Source: Chitiniphilus purpureus
Lineage (GTDB): Bacteria; Pseudomonadota; Gammaproteobacteria; Burkholderiales; Chitinibacteraceae
NCBI RefSeq assembly: GCF_025642115.1
Contig: NZ_CP106753.1
Span: forward strand, 1,015,501 to 1,079,500
Reading direction: 5' to 3'
Length of the DNA: 64,000 nt
Shown here: piece after piece, positions 1 to 7,949 of the stretch
Position numbering within the stretch: the first letter of the stretch is position 1
Layout: each line of letters begins with the position of its first letter
Position numbers and translations under genes: made by a program
Notes under the pieces: generated by a model
Told to the model about the DNA's origin: nothing
What the model saw: the letters and a program-made list of their open reading frames with translations, nothing else
Database searches by the model: none

Positions 1-613
1 CAAGGAGGGGCAAAGCCTGATCCTGGCGGGGGCACTGATCTCGATCGCCTTCAATTCGCTGGTCTTCACCGCGATCGAACCGGCACAGCGCTGGATCCGT
101 TCGCGCTCCAGCATCGCGCGCCTTCTGGAACGGCCGGACGATCCGCTGGCCGAGCTGCCGATGGAGACCGATCAGCAGCTGTTGAGCGGGCAGGTGGTGC
201 TGGTCGGATACGGTCGCGTGGGCCGTCGGATCGGCGAGGCCCTGACCGCGCAAGGCGTGCCGTTCGTGGTGGCCGAGCAGAACCGCGAGATCGTCGAGAT
301 GCTGCGTGCGCAGGGCATACCGGCGGTCTCGGGCAATGCCGTCGAGCCGGCGGTGCTGATCCAGGCGCATGTCGCGCGCGCGGCAATGCTGGTGATCGCC
401 ACGCCCGATGCCTTCGGCGTGCGCAAGATGGTCGAGGTGGCCCGTATGCTGAATCCACCGATCGAGACGGTGGTGCGCACGCACAGCGAGGAGGAGGCCG
501 TGCTGTTGGTCAATGAGGCGGTCGGCCGGGTATTCATGGGCGAACAGGAGCTGGCCAAGGGCATGGCCCGCCATGTGCTCGAGCGGTTCGGCCGCGTTTC
601 GGCTGCGTCCTGA
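1..613 (+). CDS. Kef/YbaL-type monovalent cation:proton antiporter, C-terminal part (5' end outside window)
   Basis: Open reading frame entering from the left edge; the first full codon starts at base 2 and about 203 residues are visible. It begins in the last membrane helix of a CPA2 antiporter (LILAGALISIAFNSLVF), followed by a short basic linker and a RCK/TrkA-N domain with the nucleotide-binding motif GYGRVGRRIGEAL near visible residue 65. That order (CPA2 membrane domain, then NAD-binding TrkA-N) is the YbaL/KefB layout for potassium or cation efflux in the inner membrane gated by a cytoplasmic nucleotide sensor. No TrkA-C domain is obvious after it; the protein ends soon after the Rossmann fold, as in YbaL. 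The exact substrate cannot be read from the sequence. Confidence 0.85.
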   Translation, partial: KEGQSLILAGALISIAFNSLVFTAIEPAQRWIRSRSSIARLLERPDDPLAELPMETDQQLLSGQVVLVGYGRVGRRIGEALTAQGVPFVVAEQNREIVEMLRAQGIPAVSGNAVEPAVLIQAHVARAAMLVIATPDAFGVRKMVEVARMLNPPIETVVRTHSEEEAVLLVNEAVGRVFMGEQELAKGMARHVLERFGRVSAAS

Positions 614-725
614 GCCGTGCGCTGCCACCTCGCACCAAGCCAGGGCTCGCATGCGGCCCATGCCGATTGCGATAGTGGCGTTGCCGCCCAGGCCCGTCAC
701 AGCCGCTGCCTGGATGGCATCCCAG

Positions 726-759
726 ACGCCCAGACCCGGACGTAGCCGGGTCTGGGCGT
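726..759. terminator. GC-rich hairpin between convergent genes, possible terminator
   Basis: Perfect 14-bp inverted repeat (arms 726-739 and 746-759, loop of 6) between the antiporter stop and the stop of the convergent chemoreceptor gene. There is no clear T-run on either side, so a terminator role is inferred from position and stem strength only. Confidence 0.45.
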
Positions 760-801
760 GGCCGGCCGGCGGGGCCGGGTCAGGGACGGGACGACGCCGG
801 T

Positions 802-3147
802 CTAGCGCCGGGCGGCGTCGGCAAAGCGGCGCGCGGCGTCCTGCGCGCCCATGTCGCGGCTGCCCCAATAGGCGCCGACCACGTCGAAGAACGCCGAGCG
901 CACGTTGTCCTGTACCGCCATGTTGTGTGCCCATGACGGCACCAACACACCCTTGCTGGCGGCATTGGCGAAATCCTTGGCCGACTGCCGGGCGTAGTCG
1001 TCGTAGCGGCGCAGGTCCACGTCGGTACGTGCCGGGATGTTGCCCTTGAAGAGGTTGAACACCTCCTGCCCTTCCTGGCTCATCAGCAGGCGAACGAAAT
1101 CGCGCTGTGCTTCGAGGCGCAGCGGATCGGTCTGCTTGAACATCGTCAGGGTGTCGGCGGCAAAACTGTAGTCGCCCGCCTGCGTGGGGGCCGGCCAGCA
1201 CAGGTAGTCCGTGCCCTGCTCCTTGCCGGCCTGCACGAACTCCGCTTTCGCCCAGTCGCCCATCAGCTGCATCGCGGCGCGGCCGTTGATCACGTCGGCA
1301 GTGGCAAGGTTCCAGTCGCGGCCCACCGGGTCGGGCGTCACGTAGGGCTTGAGCCGCTTCAGGGTCTCGAGCGCGCGGGTCATCGCGGCGCTGGTCAGCG
1401 CGCCCTGGTCCAGCTTGCTGAACGCGGCGCGGTAGAAGTCGGCGCCGCCCTGGCCGAGCGCGATCGCCTCGAACACCGTCGCCACCTGCCAGCTCTGCTC
1501 GCTGTGCGCCAGCGTGGCGATGCCGGCCTGCTTGAGCTTGTCCGCCATCGCGAAGAAATCGTCCCAGGTACGCGGCGGACGCAGGCCCAGGCGGTTCACG
1601 ATCTGCGCATTCACCCACAGCATGTTGGTGCGCGCGGTCCCAAGCGGCACCGCCACATATTGTCCGTTGTGCTGGATCATCTGGTCGAACACCGCGGGCA
1701 GTACCCGCGACCAGCCTTGCTCACGCGCGATCTCGGTCAGGTCGGCGCATACGCCGTCCTTGGCCCAGTTCTGGATCTTGACCCCGCCGATCGCCGCCGC
1801 GGTGGGTGGGTTGCCGGCGTCGATGCGGCTCCTGAGCGAGGCCATCGGATTGTCGCCGCCACCATGGGCGTCCATCCAGTGATGGCCCATCCGGTTGAGC
1901 AGCGCCTTCACTTCGGAGACGGCGCGTGCCTCGCTGGAGGCAAGCCACCAGTGCAGCACCTCGATGTCGGCAAGCTTGAAGCGGCCGACCTGGTCGAGCA
2001 GCCGCGCCGCCCGTTCGTCCAGCTGGTGCAACGTCTGCCCGGCCTGGTGCAGTGCCGAATCGGTGGCCTGGGTCATGTTGTTGATCTGTTCGGCCGACTG
2101 CGCCATCGTGGTGGTGGCCGAGGACTGCTCCAGCGTGGATTCGGCGATCTGCCGCACCGCCTCCACCACATGCGTCATGCGCTGGTTGATCTCGAGCATG
2201 TGCTGGCGCGCGCTGTCGGCGCTCGCGACGCTCTCGTTCACCTGGTCGGCAGTACTGCCCATGTTGTCCACCGCCTGCCGGGTTTCGCGCCCCACCGAGT
2301 CGATCATCCGCGTGATCTCCACGGTGGCCGATGCGGTACGCTCGGCGAGCTTGCGCACTTCGTCGGCCACGACGGCGAAGCCCCGGCCCTGTTCCCCGGC
2401 GCGCGCCGCTTCGATGGCGGCATTGAGCGCCAGTAGATTGGTCTGGTCGGCGATCTCCTTGATCACGCTGACGATGCCGCTGATTTCCTGCGAACGCTTG
2501 CCCAGGCCGTCCATGGTGGTGCCCAGCACCTGCATCGCCTGTGCCACACCGCCCACCTCCTGCGAGACGCGCCGCACGGCCTCGGCGCTGTCGGCCGAGA
2601 TCTGCTGGGTCTGCGAGACCACATCGTCCACGTCGCGCGCATTGTCGGCGATATGGGTGATGCTGACGGTGATCTGCTCGACGGTGGCCGCGGAGGAGGC
2701 GGCAAAGTCCGACTGCATCCGGGTGTCCTTGGCCATCTGCGCGGTGACGGCCGACAGCTCATGCAGGCCGATGGCAAGCCCTTCCATTTCACGCTGTACA
2801 TCGCGCAGCACACCCTGCTGACGGGCGACGAAGCCATTGAGTGCGCTGGCGGTGGCGCCGATCTCGTCATTGCCGGTGGCCGGCAGCCGCAGGTTCAGGT
2901 CCCCCCCTTCCTCGCCCAGTGCGCGCAGCGTATCGCGGATCTGCAGCAACGGTGCCAGCCCCCGGCCCGTGGCGAACACCACAGCCCCTGCCACCAGCGC
3001 CATACTGGCCAGCGCGATCAGCACCCCTATGGTGGCAATGCCGGACGGCACATCCCCCGCGGTGACGAGATAGCCGACGGTCGCCGCAAACCCAACCGCC
3101 ATCGCTGCGCACGACCAGCCTACGATACGGCTGCGAATCGACATCAT
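802..3147 (-). CDS. Methyl-accepting chemotaxis protein fused to a C-terminal sugar-ABC-type solute-binding domain
   Basis: 781 residues. Two membrane helices lie at about residues 6-27 and 36-58 with only a very short loop between, so there is no periplasmic sensor domain. A HAMP-like segment (about 60-115) and the MCP signalling coiled coil follow; the conserved hairpin tip ([20 protein letters not shown]) sits near residue 235. From about residue 392 the protein turns into a full family-1 solute-binding protein, strongly like glucose/mannose ABC binding proteins (EVLHWW at the start, later [25 protein letters not shown] and GDWAKAEF). By the helix count that domain would be cytoplasmic. 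Start chosen at 3147 because AGGAG lies 6 nt upstream; an in-frame ATG at 3240 lacks this. Chemotaxis or taxis signalling to sugar is inferred. No transporter genes are adjacent. Confidence 0.85.
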   Translation of the reverse strand: MMSIRSRIVGWSCAAMAVGFAATVGYLVTAGDVPSGIATIGVLIALASMALVAGAVVFATGRGLAPLLQIRDTLRALGEEGGDLNLRLPATGNDEIGATASALNGFVARQQGVLRDVQREMEGLAIGLHELSAVTAQMAKDTRMQSDFAASSAATVEQITVSITHIADNARDVDDVVSQTQQISADSAEAVRRVSQEVGGVAQAMQVLGTTMDGLGKRSQEISGIVSVIKEIADQTNLLALNAAIEAARAGEQGRGFAVVADEVRKLAERTASATVEITRMIDSVGRETRQAVDNMGSTADQVNESVASADSARQHMLEINQRMTHVVEAVRQIAESTLEQSSATTTMAQSAEQINNMTQATDSALHQAGQTLHQLDERAARLLDQVGRFKLADIEVLHWWLASSEARAVSEVKALLNRMGHHWMDAHGGGDNPMASLRSRIDAGNPPTAAAIGGVKIQNWAKDGVCADLTEIAREQGWSRVLPAVFDQMIQHNGQYVAVPLGTARTNMLWVNAQIVNRLGLRPPRTWDDFFAMADKLKQAGIATLAHSEQSWQVATVFEAIALGQGGADFYRAAFSKLDQGALTSAAMTRALETLKRLKPYVTPDPVGRDWNLATADVINGRAAMQLMGDWAKAEFVQAGKEQGTDYLCWPAPTQAGDYSFAADTLTMFKQTDPLRLEAQRDFVRLLMSQEGQEVFNLFKGNIPARTDVDLRRYDDYARQSAKDFANAASKGVLVPSWAHNMAVQDNVRSAFFDVVGAYWGSRDMGAQDAARRFADAARR

Positions 3148-3655
3148 GGAGGTCTCCTGCTGAAATCCCGCGTCTGGGCGTCCTCCACCCGGATGCGAAA
3201 GGTGTATGACGCTTGACTCGGTATGTTTGATCATTGACACAAATTAATCTTACATCGTCCCGGCGGAGCTGGAAGCCTCAGGGCGATGACCGGCCATCCG
3301 GAGCGCAGGCTCTGCATATCTCCATATCAGGCTTGGCACCATGAGTGCTGCATCCAAAGAATAGCATGGGGTGTGCCCAGCGCTAATCCTGGGTTTTGCT
3401 ATTTCTCCAAGGTCATAAAATTCAATCGAGATTATTTTCTCGTTATGTAATATTTATAATGCGTGCAAGATTGTGCCTGCGTGGTGCGTGCAGTCACGCT
3501 GGCGCTGGCTGCTTCAAAGCGTGGTTGATAGTGTTTTGATTTGAAACAGGAATTATCGCCATGGCGAGTGGCGATCCGATGGTTATCGGTATGATTGGAC
3601 GGCAACGCAAGCCGAATTTCGTAAGGAAGTGTGGTGCCGGGCTGGCGCAAGACAT
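3148..3655. other. Non-coding AT-rich spacer upstream of the chemoreceptor gene
   Basis: About 500 bases between the chemoreceptor start and the tRNA terminator. The part around 3390-3470 is clearly AT-rich against the surrounding high-GC sequence. It should hold the chemoreceptor promoter, but no convincing sigma-28 or sigma-70 element was recognised. The short reading frames in it look like chance. Confidence 0.5.
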
Positions 3656-3656
3656 G

Positions 3657-3686
3657 AAAAAAGCCGGGACATGCAGTCCCGGCTTT
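3657..3686 (-). terminator. Rho-independent terminator of the tRNA-Leu gene
   Basis: 11-bp inverted repeat AAAGCCGGGAC / GTCCCGGCTTT (3660-3670 and 3676-3686) with a 5-base loop. Six A residues at 3657-3662 give a U-run on the minus-strand transcript. It lies 10 bases past the tRNA 3' end. Confidence 0.85.
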
Positions 3687-3695
3687 GTTGGATTC

Positions 3696-3780
3696 TGGTG
3701 CCGACAGTGAGACTCGAACTCACACAGCCGAAGCCACTACCCCCTCAAGATAGCGTGTCTACCAATTTCACCATGTCGGC
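3696..3780 (-). tRNA. tRNA-Leu, anticodon GAG
   Basis: 85-nt class II tRNA read on the minus strand. The acceptor stem GCCGACA pairs perfectly with TGTCGGC and is followed by an encoded CCA end. The T arm GTGAG-TTCGAGT-CTCAC is perfect, and the D arm has the usual GGTAGAC. The anticodon stem CTATC/GGTAG encloses the loop TTGAGGG, giving anticodon GAG (bases 3744-3746) and decoding of CUC/CUU leucine codons. A long variable arm is present, as expected for tRNA-Leu. Confidence 0.95.
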
Positions 3781-3823
3781 TTTCCCCCGGCCGCCATTGC
3801 CGCGCCAGGGAAAGGAGGCGGGA

Positions 3824-3852
3824 ATCATATTGAATCCCTGTGCCGTTGTCCA
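3824..3852 (-). promoter_or_regulatory. Likely sigma-70 promoter of tRNA-Leu
   Basis: On the minus strand, TGGACA (3847-3852) and TATGAT (3824-3829) are separated by 17 bases. The elements lie about 45 bases upstream of the mature tRNA 5' end. Found by eye. Confidence 0.6.
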
Positions 3853-3971
3853 GCCACCCTGCGAGACAGCGGACAGTATCCTGCCTATGCCTGCCTTACG
3901 GCTACTTGCGGGCAAGGCCAATGGGTTAAAATGGTTGCACTCTTTTGCAAGTTTTCTGCTTACAGGCCCCC

Positions 3972-4922
3972 ATGTCCGATCTGTTGCGCGCCTGCCTTGA
4001 GCAGCACGGCCTCGCCGATCGCTTCCCGACCATCCTGGCGGAGCGTTACCCCCGTATCGCCGCCAGGGTCGCCGAGCTATGGGGCACGCCCATGCTCAGT
4101 GCCTACTTCGAGGAATTGCTGATCATGGACCGGCCGGACCGCCAGGGCTTTCCACCGGAGGTGGGCGCGGAGCTGATGACGTTGGCGTACGCTTACGACC
4201 AGATCGCGTTTCCGGCCATGCAGCAGGAAGATGTGTGGGCCCACGTGCATGACAAGGCGCGCCAGGAGCTGGCCGAGCAGGGGCTGGGCGCGACAGTGCG
4301 CGACTTCCACCAATGTGTCAGTCGCGGCGAGCACCACATCATCGGGCTGTTCCTGCGCGCGGGGCTGTCGGTGGAGGTGCGCGACGAGCAGGAGTGGACG
4401 CCGTTGATCCGCGCCTGTTTCGAAGGCAATGCGACGATGGCCGAGGCACTGATCCGCGCCGGTGCGAGCGTGCATGCGCAGGACGCGGACGGTTATGGGC
4501 CGTTGCACTGGGCCGCACTCAACGGGCAGGAGGGGCTGGCGCAGCTTCTGCTCTCGCACGGCGCGCGCGTGAATGCGCCCAACAAACATGGCTTCACACC
4601 GCTGATCCAGGCCGCCTCACGCGGCCATACCAAGCTGGTACGCCTGCTGATCTCGCTGGGGGGCAATGTCAACACCTGCACCGCCGAAGGCTGGACCGCG
4701 CTGCACAAGGCGGTGGCCAACGGACATCTGGATGCCGCGGTCGCCCTGCTGGACCACGGGGCCGATCCGCAGGCCAGGCATCAGGATGGCACCACGCCGC
4801 TGCAGATCGCCCAGCAGAGCAACCGACAGCGATTGCATCAGCTGCTGTCCATGGCTGCCAGCCTGCGGCAGCGGCGGCCGGAGTCGTACAATGCCGCCGC
4901 GCCGCCACAGGTCAAGAAGTAG
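3972..4922 (+). CDS. Ankyrin-repeat protein
   Basis: 316 residues, no signal peptide or membrane helix, so probably cytoplasmic. An N-terminal helical region of about 125 residues (MSDLLRACLEQHGLADRFP) is followed by four to five ankyrin repeats at about 125-290, with classic signatures such as GYGPLHWAALNGQEGLAQLL, GFTPLIQAASRGHTKLVRLL and GWTALHKAVANGHLDAAVAL. Ankyrin repeats bind partner proteins; the partner is unknown. The N-terminal part looks like domains that precede ankyrin repeats in proteobacterial housekeeping proteins, but I do not recognise a named family. The start was placed at the ATG followed by SDLL; an in-frame ATG 9 codons upstream is less likely. It converges on the hexosaminidase gene. 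Confidence 0.85.
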   Translation: MSDLLRACLEQHGLADRFPTILAERYPRIAARVAELWGTPMLSAYFEELLIMDRPDRQGFPPEVGAELMTLAYAYDQIAFPAMQQEDVWAHVHDKARQELAEQGLGATVRDFHQCVSRGEHHIIGLFLRAGLSVEVRDEQEWTPLIRACFEGNATMAEALIRAGASVHAQDADGYGPLHWAALNGQEGLAQLLLSHGARVNAPNKHGFTPLIQAASRGHTKLVRLLISLGGNVNTCTAEGWTALHKAVANGHLDAAVALLDHGADPQARHQDGTTPLQIAQQSNRQRLHQLLSMAASLRQRRPESYNAAAPPQVKK

Positions 4923-4938
4923 CCCATCGTATCGATCA

Positions 4939-4973
4939 AATCAAAAACCCGCCGTCACGGCGGGTTTTTGATT
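4939..4973. terminator. Bidirectional rho-independent terminator
   Basis: Perfect 16-bp inverted repeat (4939-4954 and 4958-4973) with loop TCA, a CCCGCCG/CGGCGGG core, and runs of A and T on either side. It sits between the convergent ankyrin and hexosaminidase genes and can serve both. Confidence 0.9.
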
Positions 4974-4987
4974 GGGTGCAAGACAGC

Positions 4988-7498
4988 TCAGGCGCCGACC
5001 GTCACCGAGCGACCACGCCGGTTGGTGGTGGTGAAGGCGGCCACCTTCACCGTACCGGACACCGCCACCGGGCCGCTGTAGACAGGCGAGCTCAAGCCCG
5101 GCTCGCTGCCATCGGTGGTGTAGCGCAGCACCAGCCCCGGGTTTTCGACGTTGGCGCGCAATTGGCCGTTCTCCAGCACTGCGCCCGGTACCGGCACGCG
5201 ATAGCCGTAGCCACCGAGGAAACCGTCCAGCCGGGGCAGCTCGCGCTGGCCCAGCCGGTTGGCGAACTGGTTCCAGTCCGCGTCCATCCGCGCATTGCGC
5301 GCGGCGCGGTCGGCGATGGTGGTCCAGCCCGGATCGCTGGCCCAGGCCCGTTCGGCCAACGCGATCAGCCGCGGCATCGCGAGTTGCTCGACCCGCGCCG
5401 CACTGCGCGCGTTCTCACCCCACAGCTCGCCCTGGATGCCGATCACATTGGCGGCACCGGCTGCGGTCAGGCGCACCTTGTTGTCGAGCGAGTTGCCCAG
5501 ATCGTGCCCCATCAGGTTGACGGTGGCGGTGGTGTAGATGTCCAGCGGGCAGAATTCGAACGCCTTGCGGGTGTTGATGAAGCCGCCCCAGTAGTAACCG
5601 GGCTCCTGTGGATCCTTCTCGTAGGCCAGGTCGAAATACAGGTTGGTCACGTTGCACAGCACCACCTTGTAACCGGCGTTGGCGAGCTGATAGGCGAAAT
5701 CCTCCTGGCCCCAGCCCCAGACGTTGTTCCACACATAGGGCTGGAAGTTGGCGTCGACGAACTTGGGGTTGGGCTTGTGCACGTGCGCGCCGTCGACGAC
5801 GTCGTGGGTGAGGGCGATCTCCTCCCAGCCGCCGAAGGTGAGGTCATAGCGCTTGAGGATGTCGCGATAGCGGGCGAGGAAGTAGTCCTGCAGCTCGCGC
5901 GTGCTCTGCATGCCCTGCTGCTGCATGAAAGCCTGACACTTGGGCGATTTTTCCCAGACGCCAGCCGGCACCTCGTCGCCGCCAGTGTGCAGCGTCTTCC
6001 AGGTCGCGCCTGCCTCGGCGTACATCTCCTTCACATCACGGATCACCGTTTCGATGAAGTTGTACGCGCCGTCCGTGGCGATGCAGATCACGTTGTCGTG
6101 CCACAGCTGCACCGATTCGTAGGTCGAGGCGTCCTCCGCCTCGCCCAGCAGATACTGTTCGGCAGCGGCAGGCTGGCCGGCCTGCATCAGGCGCTCGTAG
6201 CGCACGTCCATCGCCTTGATCGCAGCGCGCGCGTGACCCGGCACGTCGAACTCGGGCACCACTTCGATATGGCGCGCGGTGGCGAACTTGAGGATCTCGA
6301 TGAAGTCGGCGCGGCTGTAGAACCCGGTGCCATGCGAGCCCTCCACCTGCGCGCCCGAGCCGAAGCAGGGCACCAGATTGTCGGTTTCGCTGGTGGTGAA
6401 GCCGCGCTTGCTGCCGATCTCGGTCAGTTCGGGCAGGGTCGGGATCTCGACACGCCAGCCTTCGTCATCGGTGAGGTGGAAGTGGAATTTGTTGAGCTTG
6501 TACAACGCCATGCACTCAAGCAGCCGCAGCACCGTCTGCTTGGACGAGAAATTGCGGCCTACGTCCAGGTGCATGCCGCGATAGGCAAAGCGCGGGGCGT
6601 CCTTGATCTCGCAGAACGGCACCACAAGCACCGGCTGCGGATTGCGCCAGACCTCGACAGGCAGCAGCTGGCGCAGTGTCTGGATGCCGTTGAACACGCC
6701 ATGGGCCGACGCACCGGTGATGACCACACCGTTGGCGTCCACCCGCAGCGTATAGGCTTCGTCGGGTGAGCCGTTCTCGCCGACCTCGGGGGTGCCCAGC
6801 TGCAGCACGATGCCCTGGCCGCTGGCGGCGCCGTGGAACTCGGCGCCGGTCAGGTCGCGCAGCGATTGCCGCAGAAAGGCCGCCTCCCGTTCCAGCGCCA
6901 CCGGAAACACCACGGGTACCGAGGCGTCGAGCGTGAAGGCGCCATTGCCGTAGCTGGCGCTCTGCGGGGTCGGGGTGATCTTGCCGACATCGGCGGCATC
7001 CAGCTGCGTCAGCCCGGCGTTGTCGGCATAACGGGTCGCCGCGGTCACGTAGGGCACTTTGTCGGCCAGCGAGCGGTTGCGTTGTTCGGGGCGGGTGAAC
7101 GGCACGATCTCGGGGTCGCCGATCACTTCGGCGTGTGCGCCTGGCGTGCCATCCCCGTAGACGAGATAGAACCCGAGCGGCGCGTCGGTTTCCTGGATCA
7201 CCCAAAAGAGGCCCACGTAGCGGATGGTGCGCGACTCACCCGGCGCCAGCGTGCCGAAATCGGTGGTGGGCACCAGCTTGGACAGGTCGCCGTTCACATG
7301 CTGGATCGCCACGCCGCCCGTCACCGACTCGGGTTTGATCTTGCGGCAGGTATTGAAGTAGAGCGCCCAGTCCGATCCTTCAAGCGGCTGCGCTGATCGG
7401 TTGGTGAGCGTGATTTCGGCCAGGAAGGTGTCGCCATCGTAATGGTTGGAAACGCATTCCCAGGTGAGCTTCAGTTGTGATCCAGCAGGACGGCTCAT
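4988..7498 (-). CDS. Family 20 glycoside hydrolase, beta-N-acetylhexosaminidase (chitobiase type)
   Basis: 836 residues with the full chitobiase architecture: an N-terminal carbohydrate-binding CHB_HEX domain (about 1-160), a GH20b alpha/beta domain (about 170-310), the GH20 TIM barrel (about 315-745) and a C-terminal Ig-like CHB_HEX_C domain ending NRRGRSVTVGA. The catalytic Asp-Glu pair is in HTGGDEVP (D508, E509), and RGMHLDVGRNF opens the barrel. It should cleave terminal GlcNAc from chitobiose and chito-oligosaccharides. The start at 7498 is supported by GGAG 7 nt upstream. The N-terminus (MSRPAGSQLKLTWE) is not a signal peptide or lipobox, unlike secreted family members, so cytoplasmic action or non-classical export is likely. 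Monocistronic, with a strong terminator. Confidence 0.93.
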   Translation of the reverse strand: MSRPAGSQLKLTWECVSNHYDGDTFLAEITLTNRSAQPLEGSDWALYFNTCRKIKPESVTGGVAIQHVNGDLSKLVPTTDFGTLAPGESRTIRYVGLFWVIQETDAPLGFYLVYGDGTPGAHAEVIGDPEIVPFTRPEQRNRSLADKVPYVTAATRYADNAGLTQLDAADVGKITPTPQSASYGNGAFTLDASVPVVFPVALEREAAFLRQSLRDLTGAEFHGAASGQGIVLQLGTPEVGENGSPDEAYTLRVDANGVVITGASAHGVFNGIQTLRQLLPVEVWRNPQPVLVVPFCEIKDAPRFAYRGMHLDVGRNFSSKQTVLRLLECMALYKLNKFHFHLTDDEGWRVEIPTLPELTEIGSKRGFTTSETDNLVPCFGSGAQVEGSHGTGFYSRADFIEILKFATARHIEVVPEFDVPGHARAAIKAMDVRYERLMQAGQPAAAEQYLLGEAEDASTYESVQLWHDNVICIATDGAYNFIETVIRDVKEMYAEAGATWKTLHTGGDEVPAGVWEKSPKCQAFMQQQGMQSTRELQDYFLARYRDILKRYDLTFGGWEEIALTHDVVDGAHVHKPNPKFVDANFQPYVWNNVWGWGQEDFAYQLANAGYKVVLCNVTNLYFDLAYEKDPQEPGYYWGGFINTRKAFEFCPLDIYTTATVNLMGHDLGNSLDNKVRLTAAGAANVIGIQGELWGENARSAARVEQLAMPRLIALAERAWASDPGWTTIADRAARNARMDADWNQFANRLGQRELPRLDGFLGGYGYRVPVPGAVLENGQLRANVENPGLVLRYTTDGSEPGLSSPVYSGPVAVSGTVKVAAFTTTNRRGRSVTVGA

Positions 7499-7949
7499 CG
7501 GTCTACTCCAGATAATCGGTATGAGGCACAAGGATGGAACGGCGCCGCTGCGCCGTAAGAATCGGTTCGCATCCTGCCGGGCGTCCGGTGGGCAGGCTCA
7601 GCGCAGCAACCGCGGTTGACCTAAGGTCTAAGGGGGTTCATGCGCCGTAGGGGCCCCATGGCAGGATCGTGAACAGCTTCAAAATGGATGCAGGGGGTGA
7701 CGGTCAGTGTAGAGCGATTGCCTTACACCTGCCAGCATCGACATTGCTCAGATTGTCGCGTGCGGTTGCCGCCCCGCCAAGTGCGCTGCTGCGATGCAGC
7801 GACGCCTGCGGGCAGGCTGCACGTGCCGGTATCGCAGGGCGGCGCTGCGGGCTTTCCGGTATCATGACGGCCTGGAAAATCATGAGGGCGTGCCGTCGCC
7901 GAGCCGCATGCGCTGTCCCTCATCGCTGAACTGAACGGACCCGAACACC
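7499..7949. other. Divergent intergenic region, hexosaminidase / purL
   Basis: 450 bases between divergent genes. It must contain both promoters, but no convincing -35/-10 pair, operator or riboswitch was recognised by eye. The short reading frames here have no protein-like features. Confidence 0.4.

Noticed and set aside
3629..4000. Plus-strand 123-codon open frame
   Set aside because: It covers the tRNA-Leu gene and its terminator on the opposite strand and has no coding character.
4313..6769. Plus-strand 818-codon open frame across the ankyrin and hexosaminidase genes
   Set aside because: It runs out of frame through the ankyrin gene, through a terminator, and antisense to GH20; composition is not protein-like.
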